64,000 bases of DNA from Pseudomonas sp. ZH-FAD (GCF_002803095.1 NZ_PGLR01000001.1:271032-335031); one strand, 5' to 3'; numbered from the stretch's first letter, positions 26,499 through 36,716 are shown. Translations and numbers: made by a program. Notes: generated by a model from the sequence alone, not told the origin.

Positions 26499-26801
26499 AT
26501 GAACGCACATAGCCGCACCCTGCTCACCGTGATCTGCGAGGCGGCGCTGGAGAAGCGCCTGCTGGCCGATCTGGAAGCGCTCGGCGCACCTGGCTGGACC
26601 ATTTCCGACGCGCGTGGCCGTGGACACCGCGGCGTGCGCAGCGCCGGCTGGGACACCGAAGGCAACATCCGCCTGGAAATCATCTGCAACCGCGAATTGG
26701 CCGAGCGCATCGCCGAGCATCTGCAGGTGCGCTACTACGACCACTTCGCCATGGTCTGTTACCTGGCGCAGGTGGAAGTGCTGCGTGGGGAGAAGTTCTG
26801 A
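26499..26801 (+). CDS. sbtB: SbtB-like PII-type regulator of the bicarbonate permease
   Basis: This 100-residue protein has the PII fold pattern: strand TLLTVICEAALEKRLLADLEALG, a T-loop region GRGHRGVRSAGWDTEGN, then IRLEIICNRELAERIAEHL and YYDHFAMVCYLAQVEVLRG. SbtB trimers bind adenine nucleotides and clamp SbtA shut. The C-terminal Cys-containing redox loop of cyanobacterial SbtB is absent here. It is translationally close-coupled to sbtA, which supports the pairing. Confidence 0.83.
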   Translation: MNAHSRTLLTVICEAALEKRLLADLEALGAPGWTISDARGRGHRGVRSAGWDTEGNIRLEIICNRELAERIAEHLQVRYYDHFAMVCYLAQVEVLRGEKF

Positions 26802-26811
26802 CTGGTCCCTG

Positions 26812-26884
26812 GTAGGGTGCGCTATGCGCACCAGCCCAGGTTAGCCGTGATCGGGGGGAGTCTGGTGCGCGCGGCGCACCCTAC
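26812..26884. repeat. REP-type palindrome downstream of sbtAB
   Basis: GTAGGGTGCGCTATGCGCACCAG and CTGGTGCGCGCGGCGCACCCTAC form a long imperfect hairpin, homologous to the unit at 25466. Another GGCTTTAGCCGCGACC half-unit follows near 26928. Confidence 0.75.
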
Positions 26885-26980
26885 GGCCTAAAGTCCTTCC
26901 CACGTTCACGGTGCGTTTTGTGGGAGGGGCTTTAGCCGCGACCGGGTGAGGCTCGGTGCGCGGCCACCCTGCAAGGGCTT

Positions 26981-27709
26981 TCAGCTTTGTGGAAAACGTG
27001 CGCGCGGCGTCGCCATTGGAATCTTGTCGCCATCGAGCGGCAGGAAGCTGCCCAGCTCGGCGTCGTAGGCCTTGATCTGGCTGGTTTCGATGTCATACAC
27101 CCAGCCATGGATGAACAATTGGCCGCGCGCCAGCTTGGCTGCCACCGACGGATGGGTGCACAGGTGGTTGAGCTGCGCCACCACGTTCTCTTCGGTCAGC
27201 ACGGCCAGGGCTTCCTTGTCGTCGCTGCAGTTGCAGTTCTCTGCCACCACGCTGCGCGCTACCTCGGCATGACGCAGCCAGGCTTTTACCGTGGGCATGG
27301 TTTCCAGCGAGGCCGGGTTGAGCACCGCTTTCATCGCGCCGCAGTCGGAGTGGCCGCAGATGACGATGTGTTGCACACCCAGGGCCATCACCGCGTACTC
27401 GATGGCGGTGGAGACGCCGCCCATCATCTGCCCGTAGGCCGGCACCACATTACCGACGTTGCGGTTGACGAACAGGTCGCCGGGCGAGCTCTGGGTGATC
27501 AGCTCCGGCACCACGCGCGAGTCGGCGCAGGTGATGAACATGGCGCGTGGGTTCTGGGCGGTGGCGAGCTTCTTGAACAGCTCTTCCTGCTGCGGGAAGA
27601 CCTCGTTGCGAAAGCGCTTGAAGCCATCGACGATGCTGTGCAGCGCCTGCTCGGCGGTTTCGTTGCCCTCGTGGGCCTGAAGCGGAATCACCTGATGTTT
27701 GTAAGGCAT
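26981..27709 (-). CDS. Beta-class carbonic anhydrase
   Basis: This 242-residue enzyme interconverts CO2 and bicarbonate. The zinc site residues are in CADSR (about residues 60-64) and HSDCGA (about 119-124), with the GGVSTAIEYAVMALGVQHIVICGHSDCG segment typical of the class. The length equals that of P. aeruginosa psCA1 (PA0102), which it resembles. It is convergent with sbtAB and 1.8 kb from pycB, consistent with a shared role in bicarbonate supply. Confidence 0.95.
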   Translation of the reverse strand: MPYKHQVIPLQAHEGNETAEQALHSIVDGFKRFRNEVFPQQEELFKKLATAQNPRAMFITCADSRVVPELITQSSPGDLFVNRNVGNVVPAYGQMMGGVSTAIEYAVMALGVQHIVICGHSDCGAMKAVLNPASLETMPTVKAWLRHAEVARSVVAENCNCSDDKEALAVLTEENVVAQLNHLCTHPSVAAKLARGQLFIHGWVYDIETSQIKAYDAELGSFLPLDGDKIPMATPRARFPQS

Positions 27710-27889
27710 GCCCTGAACCTCTGGGTTATCTGAAAATACGCTGCTAGAACGACAGTCGCTGCGCTGTGCGAGTCACACGCCAAGTGTCGCCTCCAGCGAG
27801 CTGAGCGACAACCGGCGGTTTCGGGTAATTCGCCCAGGCGCACAGGGAGCCTGTGTCGCTGCCAACTGGTATCGCGAGGGTGGGCCTGG

Positions 27890-28837
27890 TCAGCGCGCGC
27901 TCTGTCGCTCCAGCTCGTGCAGATAGGGCAGGTCGGGGCCGACCCGGGCGCAGGTCAGTGCGGCAGCCTCGATGGCCAGGCGCAGCATGGCGTCGATCTG
28001 CTCACGGCTCAGCGTCGCCAGCGCCTCGGGGCTGTCCAGATCGTGGCGGGCGAGGTAGCTGAGCAGCGCGGCCTGGAAGGTATCGCCAGCGCCAACGGTG
28101 TCACGGGTGTGCACCTCCACTGCCGGGGCCGACCAGTGCCCGTGGCGGCAGTGGACGCTGGCGCCTTTGCTGCCGTGGGTGAGAAACACCAGTTGGCAGC
28201 GCTGGTTGAGCCAGCTCGATGCGACCTGCTGCGGGTCGCGTTCGGGGTACAACAGCTGCAGATCCTCTTCGCTGACCTTGATCAGGTGCGCGTAGCGGGC
28301 GAAGGTCTCGACGCGCTCGCGCCAGTGGGCGATATCCGGCGCGGGGCCGAGGCGTACGTTGGGGTCGAGGCTGATCAGGCGCTGCTGATGTTCGCGTTGC
28401 ACCAGCTGCAGCAGCGTCTCGGCCACCGGCTCCACCACCAGGGAGAAGGAGCCGACGTGCAGGCCGCGCACCTGCGCATCCAGTGTCGGCAGGTGCTCGG
28501 CGAGCAGTTGGCGGTCGGCACAGCCTTCGCCACGGAAGGAATACTGCGGCGAGCCGGCAGCGTCCAGGCCGACCATCGCCAGAGTGGTCGGCGCATCGCT
28601 GGTGATCAGGTAGGCATCGCTCACGCCTTCATCACGCAGCACCTGGCGCAGGCGCTGGCCGAGGCTGTCCGAGGAAATCCCGGTGAACAGCGCCGAGTTG
28701 GCGCCCATGCGGCGCAGGCCCAGCGCTACGTTGAACGGCGAGCCACCGGCGATGGCCTTGAAGGCCAGCTCATTGCCACGCCCACCGTCGCTCTGGATGA
28801 ACACATCGAACAGTGCTTCGCCACAGACCAGGTACAT
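27890..28837 (-). CDS. mtlZ: Fructokinase, PfkB family (MtlZ)
   Basis: This 315-residue carbohydrate kinase phosphorylates fructose produced from mannitol. Motifs are GGSPFNVALGLRRMG near residue 32 (PfkB signature 1) and DTVGAGDTFQAALLSYLA near residue 250 (signature 2, with the catalytic Asp in GAGD). It is the last gene of the mannitol operon on the minus strand. It is separated from mtlY by a 237-base gap holding inverted repeats. Confidence 0.9.
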   Translation of the reverse strand: MYLVCGEALFDVFIQSDGGRGNELAFKAIAGGSPFNVALGLRRMGANSALFTGISSDSLGQRLRQVLRDEGVSDAYLITSDAPTTLAMVGLDAAGSPQYSFRGEGCADRQLLAEHLPTLDAQVRGLHVGSFSLVVEPVAETLLQLVQREHQQRLISLDPNVRLGPAPDIAHWRERVETFARYAHLIKVSEEDLQLLYPERDPQQVASSWLNQRCQLVFLTHGSKGASVHCRHGHWSAPAVEVHTRDTVGAGDTFQAALLSYLARHDLDSPEALATLSREQIDAMLRLAIEAAALTCARVGPDLPYLHELERQSAR

Positions 28838-28859
28838 GTTCTTCTCCGTATCGGTTAAT

Positions 28860-29063
28860 GGGCACCTCTAAAAACCACCTGCTACGCCTGATGCCCATCA
28901 GTTAAGCGCCAAGGCGGGGAGTTCGTAGGAGCGGCGCCCCGCCTCGAAGCTGGGTGGCGCGGACTCGAAAGGCTTCGCCCCGGGGCGGGGCTCCTACGAA
29001 AGCCGCTTTGATAGCCTTATCTCATAGGCACTATCTGCCTTGCCTAGGTTCTTGGAGGTGCCC
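28860..29063. mobile_element. Candidate 204-bp MITE between mtlY and mtlZ
   Basis: GGGCACCTCTAAAAACC (28860-28876) and GGTTCTTGGAGGTGCCC (29047-29063) are terminal inverted repeats matching at 15 of 17 positions. They enclose 170 non-coding bases that include a GTAGGAGC-type palindrome. No transposase frame and no target-site duplication is seen, so this could be an old or decayed element. Confidence 0.45.
28922..29000. repeat. REP-type palindrome (TTCGTAGGAGC...GCTCCTACGAA)
   Basis: TTCGTAGGAGCGGCGCCCCGCC and GGGGCGGGGCTCCTACGAA pair imperfectly around a 40-base centre that itself holds CGAAGC/GCTTCG. It lies within the candidate MITE and between two genes of the mannitol operon, where it may affect mtlZ expression. 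Confidence 0.65.
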
Positions 29064-29074
29064 TCAAGGCGTTC

Positions 29075-30574
29075 TCACGCCGGTTTGCGCTCGGCCAGCA
29101 GGCTGACCTGCTCGCGGTAGCGTTGATAGACCTCTTCGTACTGCGCCGTGCGCGCCGGGTCCGGCTGCGTCTGGGTGCTGGCATCGAGGTGCACGCAACG
29201 CTCGCACAGTTCGGCCAGCTGCGCCTGGCGCTCCGCTCCGGGCGTCAGGCACCAGGCGGCCTGGATCGCGGCGCCCAGCGCGGCGGCTTCGGTGTGCTGC
29301 GGGCAGACCAGTGGCGTGCCCATGATGTCGGCGATCACCTGGCGCCAGACCGGGCTCTTCGCCGCGCCGCCGATCAGGCGGATGGTCTGGCTCTGCAGGC
29401 CGCTGGCGCGCAGCAGGTCGAGACCGTAGCGCAGGCCGAAACTGGTGCCCTCGACCACCGCCCGGCACAGGTTGGCGCGGGTCAGGTTGTCGCTGTCCAT
29501 GCCCAGCAGGCTGGCGCGCGAGCTGGGCAGCGCCGGCACTCGTTCGCCATTGAAGAACGGCAGCATGAGCAGGCCCTCGGCGCCGATGGGCGATTGCTCG
29601 ACCAGTTCGCCGAAGGTCTGGATGTCCAGTTCCAGCAACTGCTGGATCAGCCCAGTGGCGCTGGTGAGGTTCATGGTGCAGATCAGCGGTAGCCAGCCGC
29701 CGCTCGATGAGCAGAAGGTCGCCACCTGAGCATGCGGGCTGATCATCGGTTGATCGCTGTAGGCGTAGAGGGTGCCGGAGGTGCCCAGACTCATGGTGAT
29801 CGCGCCGGGTCGGATATTGCCGGTGCCGATGGCGCCCATCATGTTGTCGCCACCGCCGCTGGCCACCACGGCATCCGGGTTCAGGCCCAGCTGCCGGGCA
29901 ATCTGCGGGCGGAGGCGGCCCACTGGCTGATCTGCCTCGATCAGCTCTGGCAGCGCCTTGCAGAGGCGCCCGCTGGGGTCGATGACGTTCAGCAGCTCGC
30001 GGTCCCAGCTGCGCGTGCGCACGTTGAAATAACCCGTGCCGGAGGCGTCGCCGTACTCGCTGCAGGCACGGCCGGTGAGCCAGTGGTTGAGGTAATCGTG
30101 CGGCAGCAGAATATGCGCGATGCGGGTGAACAGATCCGGGTGCTGCTCCTGGGTCCAGAGCAGCTTGGACACCGTGTAGCCCGGCGCGATGGCCACGCCC
30201 AGGCGCTGCAGCGAGCCGGCCTCGCCGCCGAGATGATCGAGCAGGCGCTGGTTTTCCGGGGTCGATTCGGTGTCGCACCAGAGCTTGGCCGGGCGCAGCA
30301 CCGCGCCCTGTTCATCGAGCAGCACCAGGCCATGCTGCTGGCCGGACACGCCGATGCCGAGAATCCGCTCGCCGCCGATGCCCGCAGCCGCCAGCGCCTG
30401 TCGGGTCGCCTGCTCGAAAGCCTCCAGCCATTGCTGCGGCTGCTGTTCGCGGCGGCCATTGGCGCCGCTCTGCAGCGTGTGGCTGGCGCTGCCGGCGCCG
30501 AGCACCTGGCCGCTGTCAGCATCCAGCACCAGCGCCTTGGTGCCCTGGGTGCCGCAGTCGATACCGAGGTACAT
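29075..30574 (-). CDS. mtlY: Xylulokinase (MtlY)
   Basis: This 499-residue FGGY kinase phosphorylates D-xylulose made from D-arabitol by the polyol dehydrogenase of this operon. It starts MYLGIDCGTQGTKALVLD (phosphate-binding loop) and shows GISVSGQQHGLVLLD-type substrate contacts (here GVSGQQHGLVLLDEQG). It also carries the C-terminal IRLIGGAAKSPVWRQVIADI motif. It starts three bases after the mtlD stop. The fructokinase follows after a repeat-filled gap. Confidence 0.93.
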   Translation of the reverse strand: MYLGIDCGTQGTKALVLDADSGQVLGAGSASHTLQSGANGRREQQPQQWLEAFEQATRQALAAAGIGGERILGIGVSGQQHGLVLLDEQGAVLRPAKLWCDTESTPENQRLLDHLGGEAGSLQRLGVAIAPGYTVSKLLWTQEQHPDLFTRIAHILLPHDYLNHWLTGRACSEYGDASGTGYFNVRTRSWDRELLNVIDPSGRLCKALPELIEADQPVGRLRPQIARQLGLNPDAVVASGGGDNMMGAIGTGNIRPGAITMSLGTSGTLYAYSDQPMISPHAQVATFCSSSGGWLPLICTMNLTSATGLIQQLLELDIQTFGELVEQSPIGAEGLLMLPFFNGERVPALPSSRASLLGMDSDNLTRANLCRAVVEGTSFGLRYGLDLLRASGLQSQTIRLIGGAAKSPVWRQVIADIMGTPLVCPQHTEAAALGAAIQAAWCLTPGAERQAQLAELCERCVHLDASTQTQPDPARTAQYEEVYQRYREQVSLLAERKPA

Positions 30575-30577
30575 GGC

Positions 30578-32053
30578 TCAGTCGCCCAGCAGGGTCTGTA
30601 GGGTACGGGTCACGCCGAGCTTGCGCAGGCTGTCGTAACACAGCTCGAAGGCTGCGATGAAGGCTTCTGACTGCGGGATCGCCGTGCCGAAGATCGCCTC
30701 GACGCCCAGTACCCGCTCGCGCACCTTGTCGTCATCGGCCACCAGCGCCTGGCAGAACTCGGCGCGCGGATCGGGGATGCGATAGCGCGTGCCGTTCTCG
30801 TCGACGCCCTTGAGGTACAGCGCCCAGGCCGCGACCACCAGCGCCGCGCGCTCCAGCGGTCGGCCGTCCTCGATCAGACGGTTGAGGGTGGGCACGATGA
30901 ACTTGGGAAACTTCGACGAACCATCCGAGCAGACGCGTTCGAGCTGGTCGGCGATGGCCTGGTTGGAGAAGCGCTCGATCAGTGTGTCCTTGTAGGTGCT
31001 CAGGTCGATGCCCGGCACCGGCGCCAGCTGTGGGGTCACGTCCAGATCCATGAAGGTGCGCACGTACTGGCGCAGCAGCGGGTCGTTCATTGCCTCGTGG
31101 ACGAAGCGATAGCCCTTGAGAAAGCCCAGGTAGGTCAGCGCCAGGTGGCTGCCATTGAGCAGCTTGATCTTCATCTCCTCGTAGGGCGTGACATCGTCGG
31201 TGAACTGCACGCCGACCTCTTCCCAGGCCGGCCGACCGCTGACGAACTTGTCCTCCAGCACCCATTGCACGAAGGGCTCGCAGACCACCGGCCAGGCGTC
31301 GTCGACGCCGTGCTGCTCGGCCAGCTGCTGGCGATGGGCGGCGCTGGTCATCGGCGTGATGCGGTCGACCATAGCATTGGGAAAGCTCACATGATGGTCG
31401 ATCCAGGTCGCCAGCTCGTGGTCGGCCAGGTGGGCGAAGGCCAGCAGTGCCTTGCGCGTGACGTCGCCGTTGTGTGGCAGGTTATCGCAGGACATCAGGG
31501 TGAAGGCCGGAATGCCGGCGGCGCGACGTTTGGCCAGGGCCGCGCAGAGAAAGCCGAACACGCTTTGCGGCGATTCGGGATGACGCAGGTCGTGGGCAAT
31601 GGCTGGCAGTTCGGCGAGAAATTCGCCGGTGCTGTCGTCGATGCAGTAGCCACCCTCGGTGATGGTCAGCGAGACGATGCGAATTGCCGGGTCGGCCAGC
31701 TTGTCGATCAGCGCCTGCGGCGACTCCTCGGCCAGCAGCATGTCGGTGATCGCGCCGATCACCCGCACCGGCAGATTCGGCTCGTCGCCCAGTTCGACCA
31801 GGGTGTAGAGGTAATCCTGGCTGGCCAGGGCATCGCGCATGGCGCGGTCCTCACTGCGCACGCCGACCCCGCAGATACCCCAGTCCAGTGCCAGGCCCTG
31901 GTTCATCAGGGCGTCGGTGTAGACCGCCTGGTGGGCGCGGTGAAAGCCGCCGACGCCAAAATGGGCGATGCCGGTGCGGATCATCTCTGCGGTGTAGCTG
32001 GGCAGCGCGACGGCGCCGCCAAGCCGGGAAAGCTGCTGGCGATTGAGTTTCAT
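30578..32053 (-). CDS. mtlD: Mannitol 2-dehydrogenase (polyol dehydrogenase MtlD)
   Basis: This 491-residue long-chain dehydrogenase is NAD-dependent and oxidises mannitol, arabitol and sorbitol to ketoses. It shows the N-terminal GVGGFHRAHQAVYTDALM nucleotide-binding segment, the SLTITEGGYCIDDSTG region and the catalytic Lys within EEMKIKLLNGSHLAL. I chose the ATG at 32053 because it gives the MKLN start of characterised Pseudomonas MtlD proteins; an ATG at 32062 is close. It lies between the transporter ATPase and mtlY. Confidence 0.94.
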   Translation of the reverse strand: MKLNRQQLSRLGGAVALPSYTAEMIRTGIAHFGVGGFHRAHQAVYTDALMNQGLALDWGICGVGVRSEDRAMRDALASQDYLYTLVELGDEPNLPVRVIGAITDMLLAEESPQALIDKLADPAIRIVSLTITEGGYCIDDSTGEFLAELPAIAHDLRHPESPQSVFGFLCAALAKRRAAGIPAFTLMSCDNLPHNGDVTRKALLAFAHLADHELATWIDHHVSFPNAMVDRITPMTSAAHRQQLAEQHGVDDAWPVVCEPFVQWVLEDKFVSGRPAWEEVGVQFTDDVTPYEEMKIKLLNGSHLALTYLGFLKGYRFVHEAMNDPLLRQYVRTFMDLDVTPQLAPVPGIDLSTYKDTLIERFSNQAIADQLERVCSDGSSKFPKFIVPTLNRLIEDGRPLERAALVVAAWALYLKGVDENGTRYRIPDPRAEFCQALVADDDKVRERVLGVEAIFGTAIPQSEAFIAAFELCYDSLRKLGVTRTLQTLLGD

Positions 32054-32079
32054 CTGGAACATCCCGTGATGGAGCGGCG

Positions 32080-33183
<1,104 letters not shown>

Positions 33184-33198
33184 GTGGAAGGTCTCCCG

Positions 33199-34032
33199 TT
33201 ATTTCACCGCGCCGAAGGACAGGCCGCGTACAAGTTGTTTTTGGCTGATCCAGCCGAAGATCAGGATGGGCGCGCAGGCCAGGGTAGAAACGGCGGAGAG
33301 CTTGGCCCAGAACAGGCCTTCGGGGCTGGAGTAGGAGGCCACCAGGGCAGTCAGCGGGGCGGCGGCGGAGCTGGTCAGGTTGAGCGACCAGAACGCCTCG
33401 TTCCAGCACAGGATCAGCGACAGCAGCATGGTCGAGGCCAGGCCGCCGCGAGCGATCGGCAGCAGTACGCGGACGATCTCCTGCCAGGTGGTGGCGCCAT
33501 CCAGGCGCGCCGCTTCGAGGATGTCCACGGGGATGTCCTTGAAGTAGGTGTAAACCATCCACACGATGATCGGCAGGTTGATCAGGGTGTAGATGATGAT
33601 CAGCGCCAGGCGTGAATCGAGCAGGCCGAACTGCTTGGCCAGCAGGTAGATCGGTACCAGCACGCCCACCGGCGGCAGCATCTTGGTCGACAGCATCCAC
33701 AGCAGCGTGCGCTTGGTGTGGCGCGTCTCGAAGAAAGCCATGGAGTAGGCGGCCGGTACGGCCAGGAGCATGCACAGCAGCGTCGCCGAGAGGGAGATCA
33801 GCACCGAGTTCCAGGCGAAGGCGAAGTAGTCGCTGCGCTCGTTGATGTGCAGGTAGTTTTCCAGCGTCGGGGTGAAGATGAACTGCGGCGGTGTGGCGAA
33901 GGCGTCGATCTCGGTCTTCAGGCTGGTCAGCACCATCCAGAAGATCGGGAAGAAGATCACCGCGGCGATCGCCCAGGCCAGGGCGCCGATGATCAGGCTC
34001 TGCAGGCGACGGGATTGTTTCAGCGTCAACAT
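33199..34032 (-). CDS. mtlG: Mannitol/polyol ABC transporter permease (MtlG)
   Basis: This 277-residue inner-membrane permease of the MalG type has six predicted spans. The EAA coupling loop lies around EAARLDGATTWQEIVRVLLPIA (about residues 175-196). It pairs with MtlF to form the channel. It starts 10 bases after the mtlF stop in the mtlEFGKDYZ order. Confidence 0.93.
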   Translation of the reverse strand: MLTLKQSRRLQSLIIGALAWAIAAVIFFPIFWMVLTSLKTEIDAFATPPQFIFTPTLENYLHINERSDYFAFAWNSVLISLSATLLCMLLAVPAAYSMAFFETRHTKRTLLWMLSTKMLPPVGVLVPIYLLAKQFGLLDSRLALIIIYTLINLPIIVWMVYTYFKDIPVDILEAARLDGATTWQEIVRVLLPIARGGLASTMLLSLILCWNEAFWSLNLTSSAAAPLTALVASYSSPEGLFWAKLSAVSTLACAPILIFGWISQKQLVRGLSFGAVK

Positions 34033-34042
34033 CTCAGGGCCC

Positions 34043-34975
34043 TCACTGCTTGTCGGTCAGGTTTTTGCCGATCATGCGGATCAGCACGATGGCAGCGATG
34101 TTGGCGATCACCACCGCGATCAGCCCGCCCGCCGAGGCCATGCCGACGTCGAACTGCAGCAGGGCCTGGGTGTAGATCAGGTAGGCGAGGTTGGTCGACT
34201 CGTAGCCGGGGCCGCCGCTGGTGGTGGTGTAGATCTCGGCGAATACCGAGAGCAGGAAGATGGTCTCGATCATCACCACCACGGCAATCGGCCGCGCCAA
34301 GTGCGGCAAAGTCAGGTGCCAGAAGATGGCGATGGGGCCGGCGCCGTCGAGGCGCGCGGCTTCCTTCTGCTCCTGATCGAGCGATTGCATAGCGGTCATC
34401 AGGATCAGAATGGCGAACGGCAGCCATTGCCAGGACACGATCATGATGATCGAGAACAGCGGGTGGTGCGCCAGCCAGTCCACCGGCTGGGCGCCGAAGA
34501 ACTGCCAGATGGCGGCGAGAATCCCCGATACCGGATGGAAGATCAGGTTCTTCCACAGCAGCGCGCTGACCGTGGGCATGATGAAGAACGGCGAGATCAG
34601 CAGCACCCGCACGATGCCACGGCCGAAGAACTCGCTGGCCTCCAGCAGCGCCGAGATCAGCACGCCGAACACCACGCTGATCAGCAGCACGCTGCCCACC
34701 AGCAATACGGTATTGCCGGCGCCGGAGAGAAAGGCGGCGTCGGTGACGAAGTATTCGAAGTTCTCCAGACCGACGAAATCGTTCTCGCCGGGGTACAGCA
34801 GGTTGTAACGGATCAGCGAGAAATAGACGGTCATGCCCAGCGGCACGATCATCCAGATCAGCAGCAGGGCCACCGAGGGGCTGACCAGAAACCAGCCGGG
34901 CGCCAGGCGCCGGGGCTTGCGCGCCACCGGCGTGCTGGCCTGCGCGGCGGGGGTATCGATGGCCGGAGAATTCAT
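34043..34975 (-). CDS. mtlF: Mannitol/polyol ABC transporter permease (MtlF)
   Basis: This permease of the MalF type (about 310 residues) has six spans. A cytoplasmic N-terminus (residues 1-25, rich in Ala/Pro/Arg) comes before the first span FLVSPSVALLLIWMIVPLGM, and the EAA loop lies near KEAARLDGAGPIAIFWHLTLPHLA. Two adjacent ATGs (34978 and 34975) follow GGAGG; the second has the better spacing. It is separated from mtlE by about 200 bases of palindromic repeats. Confidence 0.92.
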   Translation of the reverse strand: MNSPAIDTPAAQASTPVARKPRRLAPGWFLVSPSVALLLIWMIVPLGMTVYFSLIRYNLLYPGENDFVGLENFEYFVTDAAFLSGAGNTVLLVGSVLLISVVFGVLISALLEASEFFGRGIVRVLLISPFFIMPTVSALLWKNLIFHPVSGILAAIWQFFGAQPVDWLAHHPLFSIIMIVSWQWLPFAILILMTAMQSLDQEQKEAARLDGAGPIAIFWHLTLPHLARPIAVVVMIETIFLLSVFAEIYTTTSGGPGYESTNLAYLIYTQALLQFDVGMASAGGLIAVVIANIAAIVLIRMIGKNLTDKQ

Positions 34976-35025
34976 CATGCCTCCGAGGGCGGAATTGGGG
35001 GTGGCGTAACGCAAGTGGGCAGCCG

Positions 35026-35165
35026 GTAGGGTGGGCTTCCGCCCACCGTTCTGCTCGTTCCTACGCTCCGCGTTGGAATGCATCCTGGGGCGCTCTGCGC
35101 CCCGTGACACCGAGTCAGCGGACGCGGAGCGTCCTCACATGCGCTCCCACGCAGAGCGTGGGAGC
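35026..35165. repeat. REP-type palindromes between mtlE and mtlF
   Basis: Three hairpins lie in this gap. They are GTGGGC-TTCC-GCCCAC (within 35026-35047), TACGCTCCGCGT-type arms near 35062, and a perfect GCTCCCACGC-AGA-GCGTGGGAGC stem at 35143-35165. Such structures after a binding-protein gene typically stabilise its mRNA or reduce readthrough, giving more MtlE than permease. No genes lie in the gap. Confidence 0.75.
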
Positions 35166-35178
35166 GATCCTGGTGGTG

Positions 35179-36489
35179 TTACTTCGGATAGCCAGCGCGC
35201 TTCATTTCCCGCTCGGTGCTCTGCTGGGCGGCCTGCAGGGCCTGCTGCGGTTGCATCTGCCCGGTGAGCGCGGCGGTGAACAGCTTGCCGACGCTGGTGC
35301 CGATGGCCTGGAACTCGGGGATGGTCACCAACTGGATGCCCACGTAAGGCACCGGCTTGGCGCTGGGGGCGGCCGGGTCGGCCTTCTTCAGCGAGTCCAG
35401 AGTGACCTTGGCGAACGGCGCGGCCTGCATGTAGGCGTCGCTGTAGGTCGAGGCGCGGGTGCCCGGCGGCACGTTGGCCACGCCATCGCGCTCGGCCACC
35501 AGTTCGGCATAGGCCTTGGAGGTGGCCCAGGCGCTGAAGGTCTTGGCGGCGTCCTTGGACTTGGAACTGGTGGGGATCGCCAGCGCCCAGGAATACAGCC
35601 AGGAGGCGCCCTTGTCGGTCACCTGGGTTGGCGCAAAGGTGAAGCCGACGGCGTCGGCGACCTTGCTTTGCGAGGTATCGGTGACGAAAGAGCCGGCGAC
35701 GCTGGCATCGACCCACAGCGCGCACTTGCCGCTGTTGAACAGCGCCAGGTTCTCGTTGAAACCGTTGCTGGAGGCGCCGGGTGGGCCGTATTTCTTCATG
35801 TTGTCGACGTAGAAGTTCAGCGCGTTCTGCCATTCGCTGCCGGTGAATTCCGGCTGCCACTGCTCATCGAACCAGCGTGCACCATGGGCGTTGGCCAGGG
35901 TGGTGATCAGCGCCATGTTCTCCCCCCAGCCGGCCTTGCCGCGCAGGCACAGGCCGTACTGGCCCTTGTCCGGCTGATGCAGCTTGCCGGCGAACTCGGC
36001 CATCTGCTCCCAGGTCGGTTGCTCGGGCATTTCCAGACCGGCCTGCTCGAACAGGTCCTTGCGGTAATAGGTGATCGAGGCTTCGGCATAGAACGGCAGG
36101 GCGTACAGCGTGCCCTTGGCGGACAGGCCTTCGCGCACCGAGGGGAAGACGTCGTCGAGGTCATAGTCGGCCGGCAGTTCGGTCATCGGCTCCAGCCAGC
36201 CTTTCTCGCCCCACAGCGCCGCTTCGTACATGCCAATGGTGAGCACGTCGAACTGGCCACCCTGGGTGGCGATATCGGTGGTCAGGCGCTGGCGCAGCAC
36301 GTTCTCCTCGAGCACCACCCACTTCAGACGGATGTCGGGATTCTGTTCTTCGAAAGTCTTGGCGAGCCGCTGCATGCGGATCATGTCGCTGTTGTTGACC
36401 GTGGCGATGGTCAGGGTTTCGGCGCCCTGAGCAACCAGGGTGAGGGACAGGCAAGAGGCTGCAACGAGGGCTTTGATCGAGTTGTTCAT
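35179..36489 (-). CDS. mtlE: Mannitol/sorbitol-binding periplasmic protein (MtlE)
   Basis: This 436-residue family 1 solute-binding protein has a signal peptide ending near residue 23 (LTLVAQGA, then ETLTIATVN). It captures polyols for MtlFGK. Conserved segments include FEEQNPDIRLKWVVLEENVLRQRLTTDIAT and GVANVPPGTRAS. The start ATG has AGGAG nine bases upstream. It is the first gene of the operon, directly downstream of the mtlR gene on the same strand, with a 227-base promoter region (36490-36716). Confidence 0.94.
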   Translation of the reverse strand: MNNSIKALVAASCLSLTLVAQGAETLTIATVNNSDMIRMQRLAKTFEEQNPDIRLKWVVLEENVLRQRLTTDIATQGGQFDVLTIGMYEAALWGEKGWLEPMTELPADYDLDDVFPSVREGLSAKGTLYALPFYAEASITYYRKDLFEQAGLEMPEQPTWEQMAEFAGKLHQPDKGQYGLCLRGKAGWGENMALITTLANAHGARWFDEQWQPEFTGSEWQNALNFYVDNMKKYGPPGASSNGFNENLALFNSGKCALWVDASVAGSFVTDTSQSKVADAVGFTFAPTQVTDKGASWLYSWALAIPTSSKSKDAAKTFSAWATSKAYAELVAERDGVANVPPGTRASTYSDAYMQAAPFAKVTLDSLKKADPAAPSAKPVPYVGIQLVTIPEFQAIGTSVGKLFTAALTGQMQPQQALQAAQQSTEREMKRAGYPK

Positions 36490-36716
36490 GCTTGTGAACT
36501 CCTCTCCCGCGCCTGTACGGCTGCGGAAGATCGTTATTGTTTTTGTTTGGCTCGGGCCGGATTACACCCCCGCAGGCCTGCACGAACAAATCCTTGAGTG
36601 CACAGTGATCGATACTTTTTTGCACTGCTTGGGCAGTGAGAAACCGCCACGGTAAGGGGTGTAACTCTCTGGCATGAGGGGTGTAGAGGAGGTCGGAGCA
36701 GGGGGCGACTACCGAT

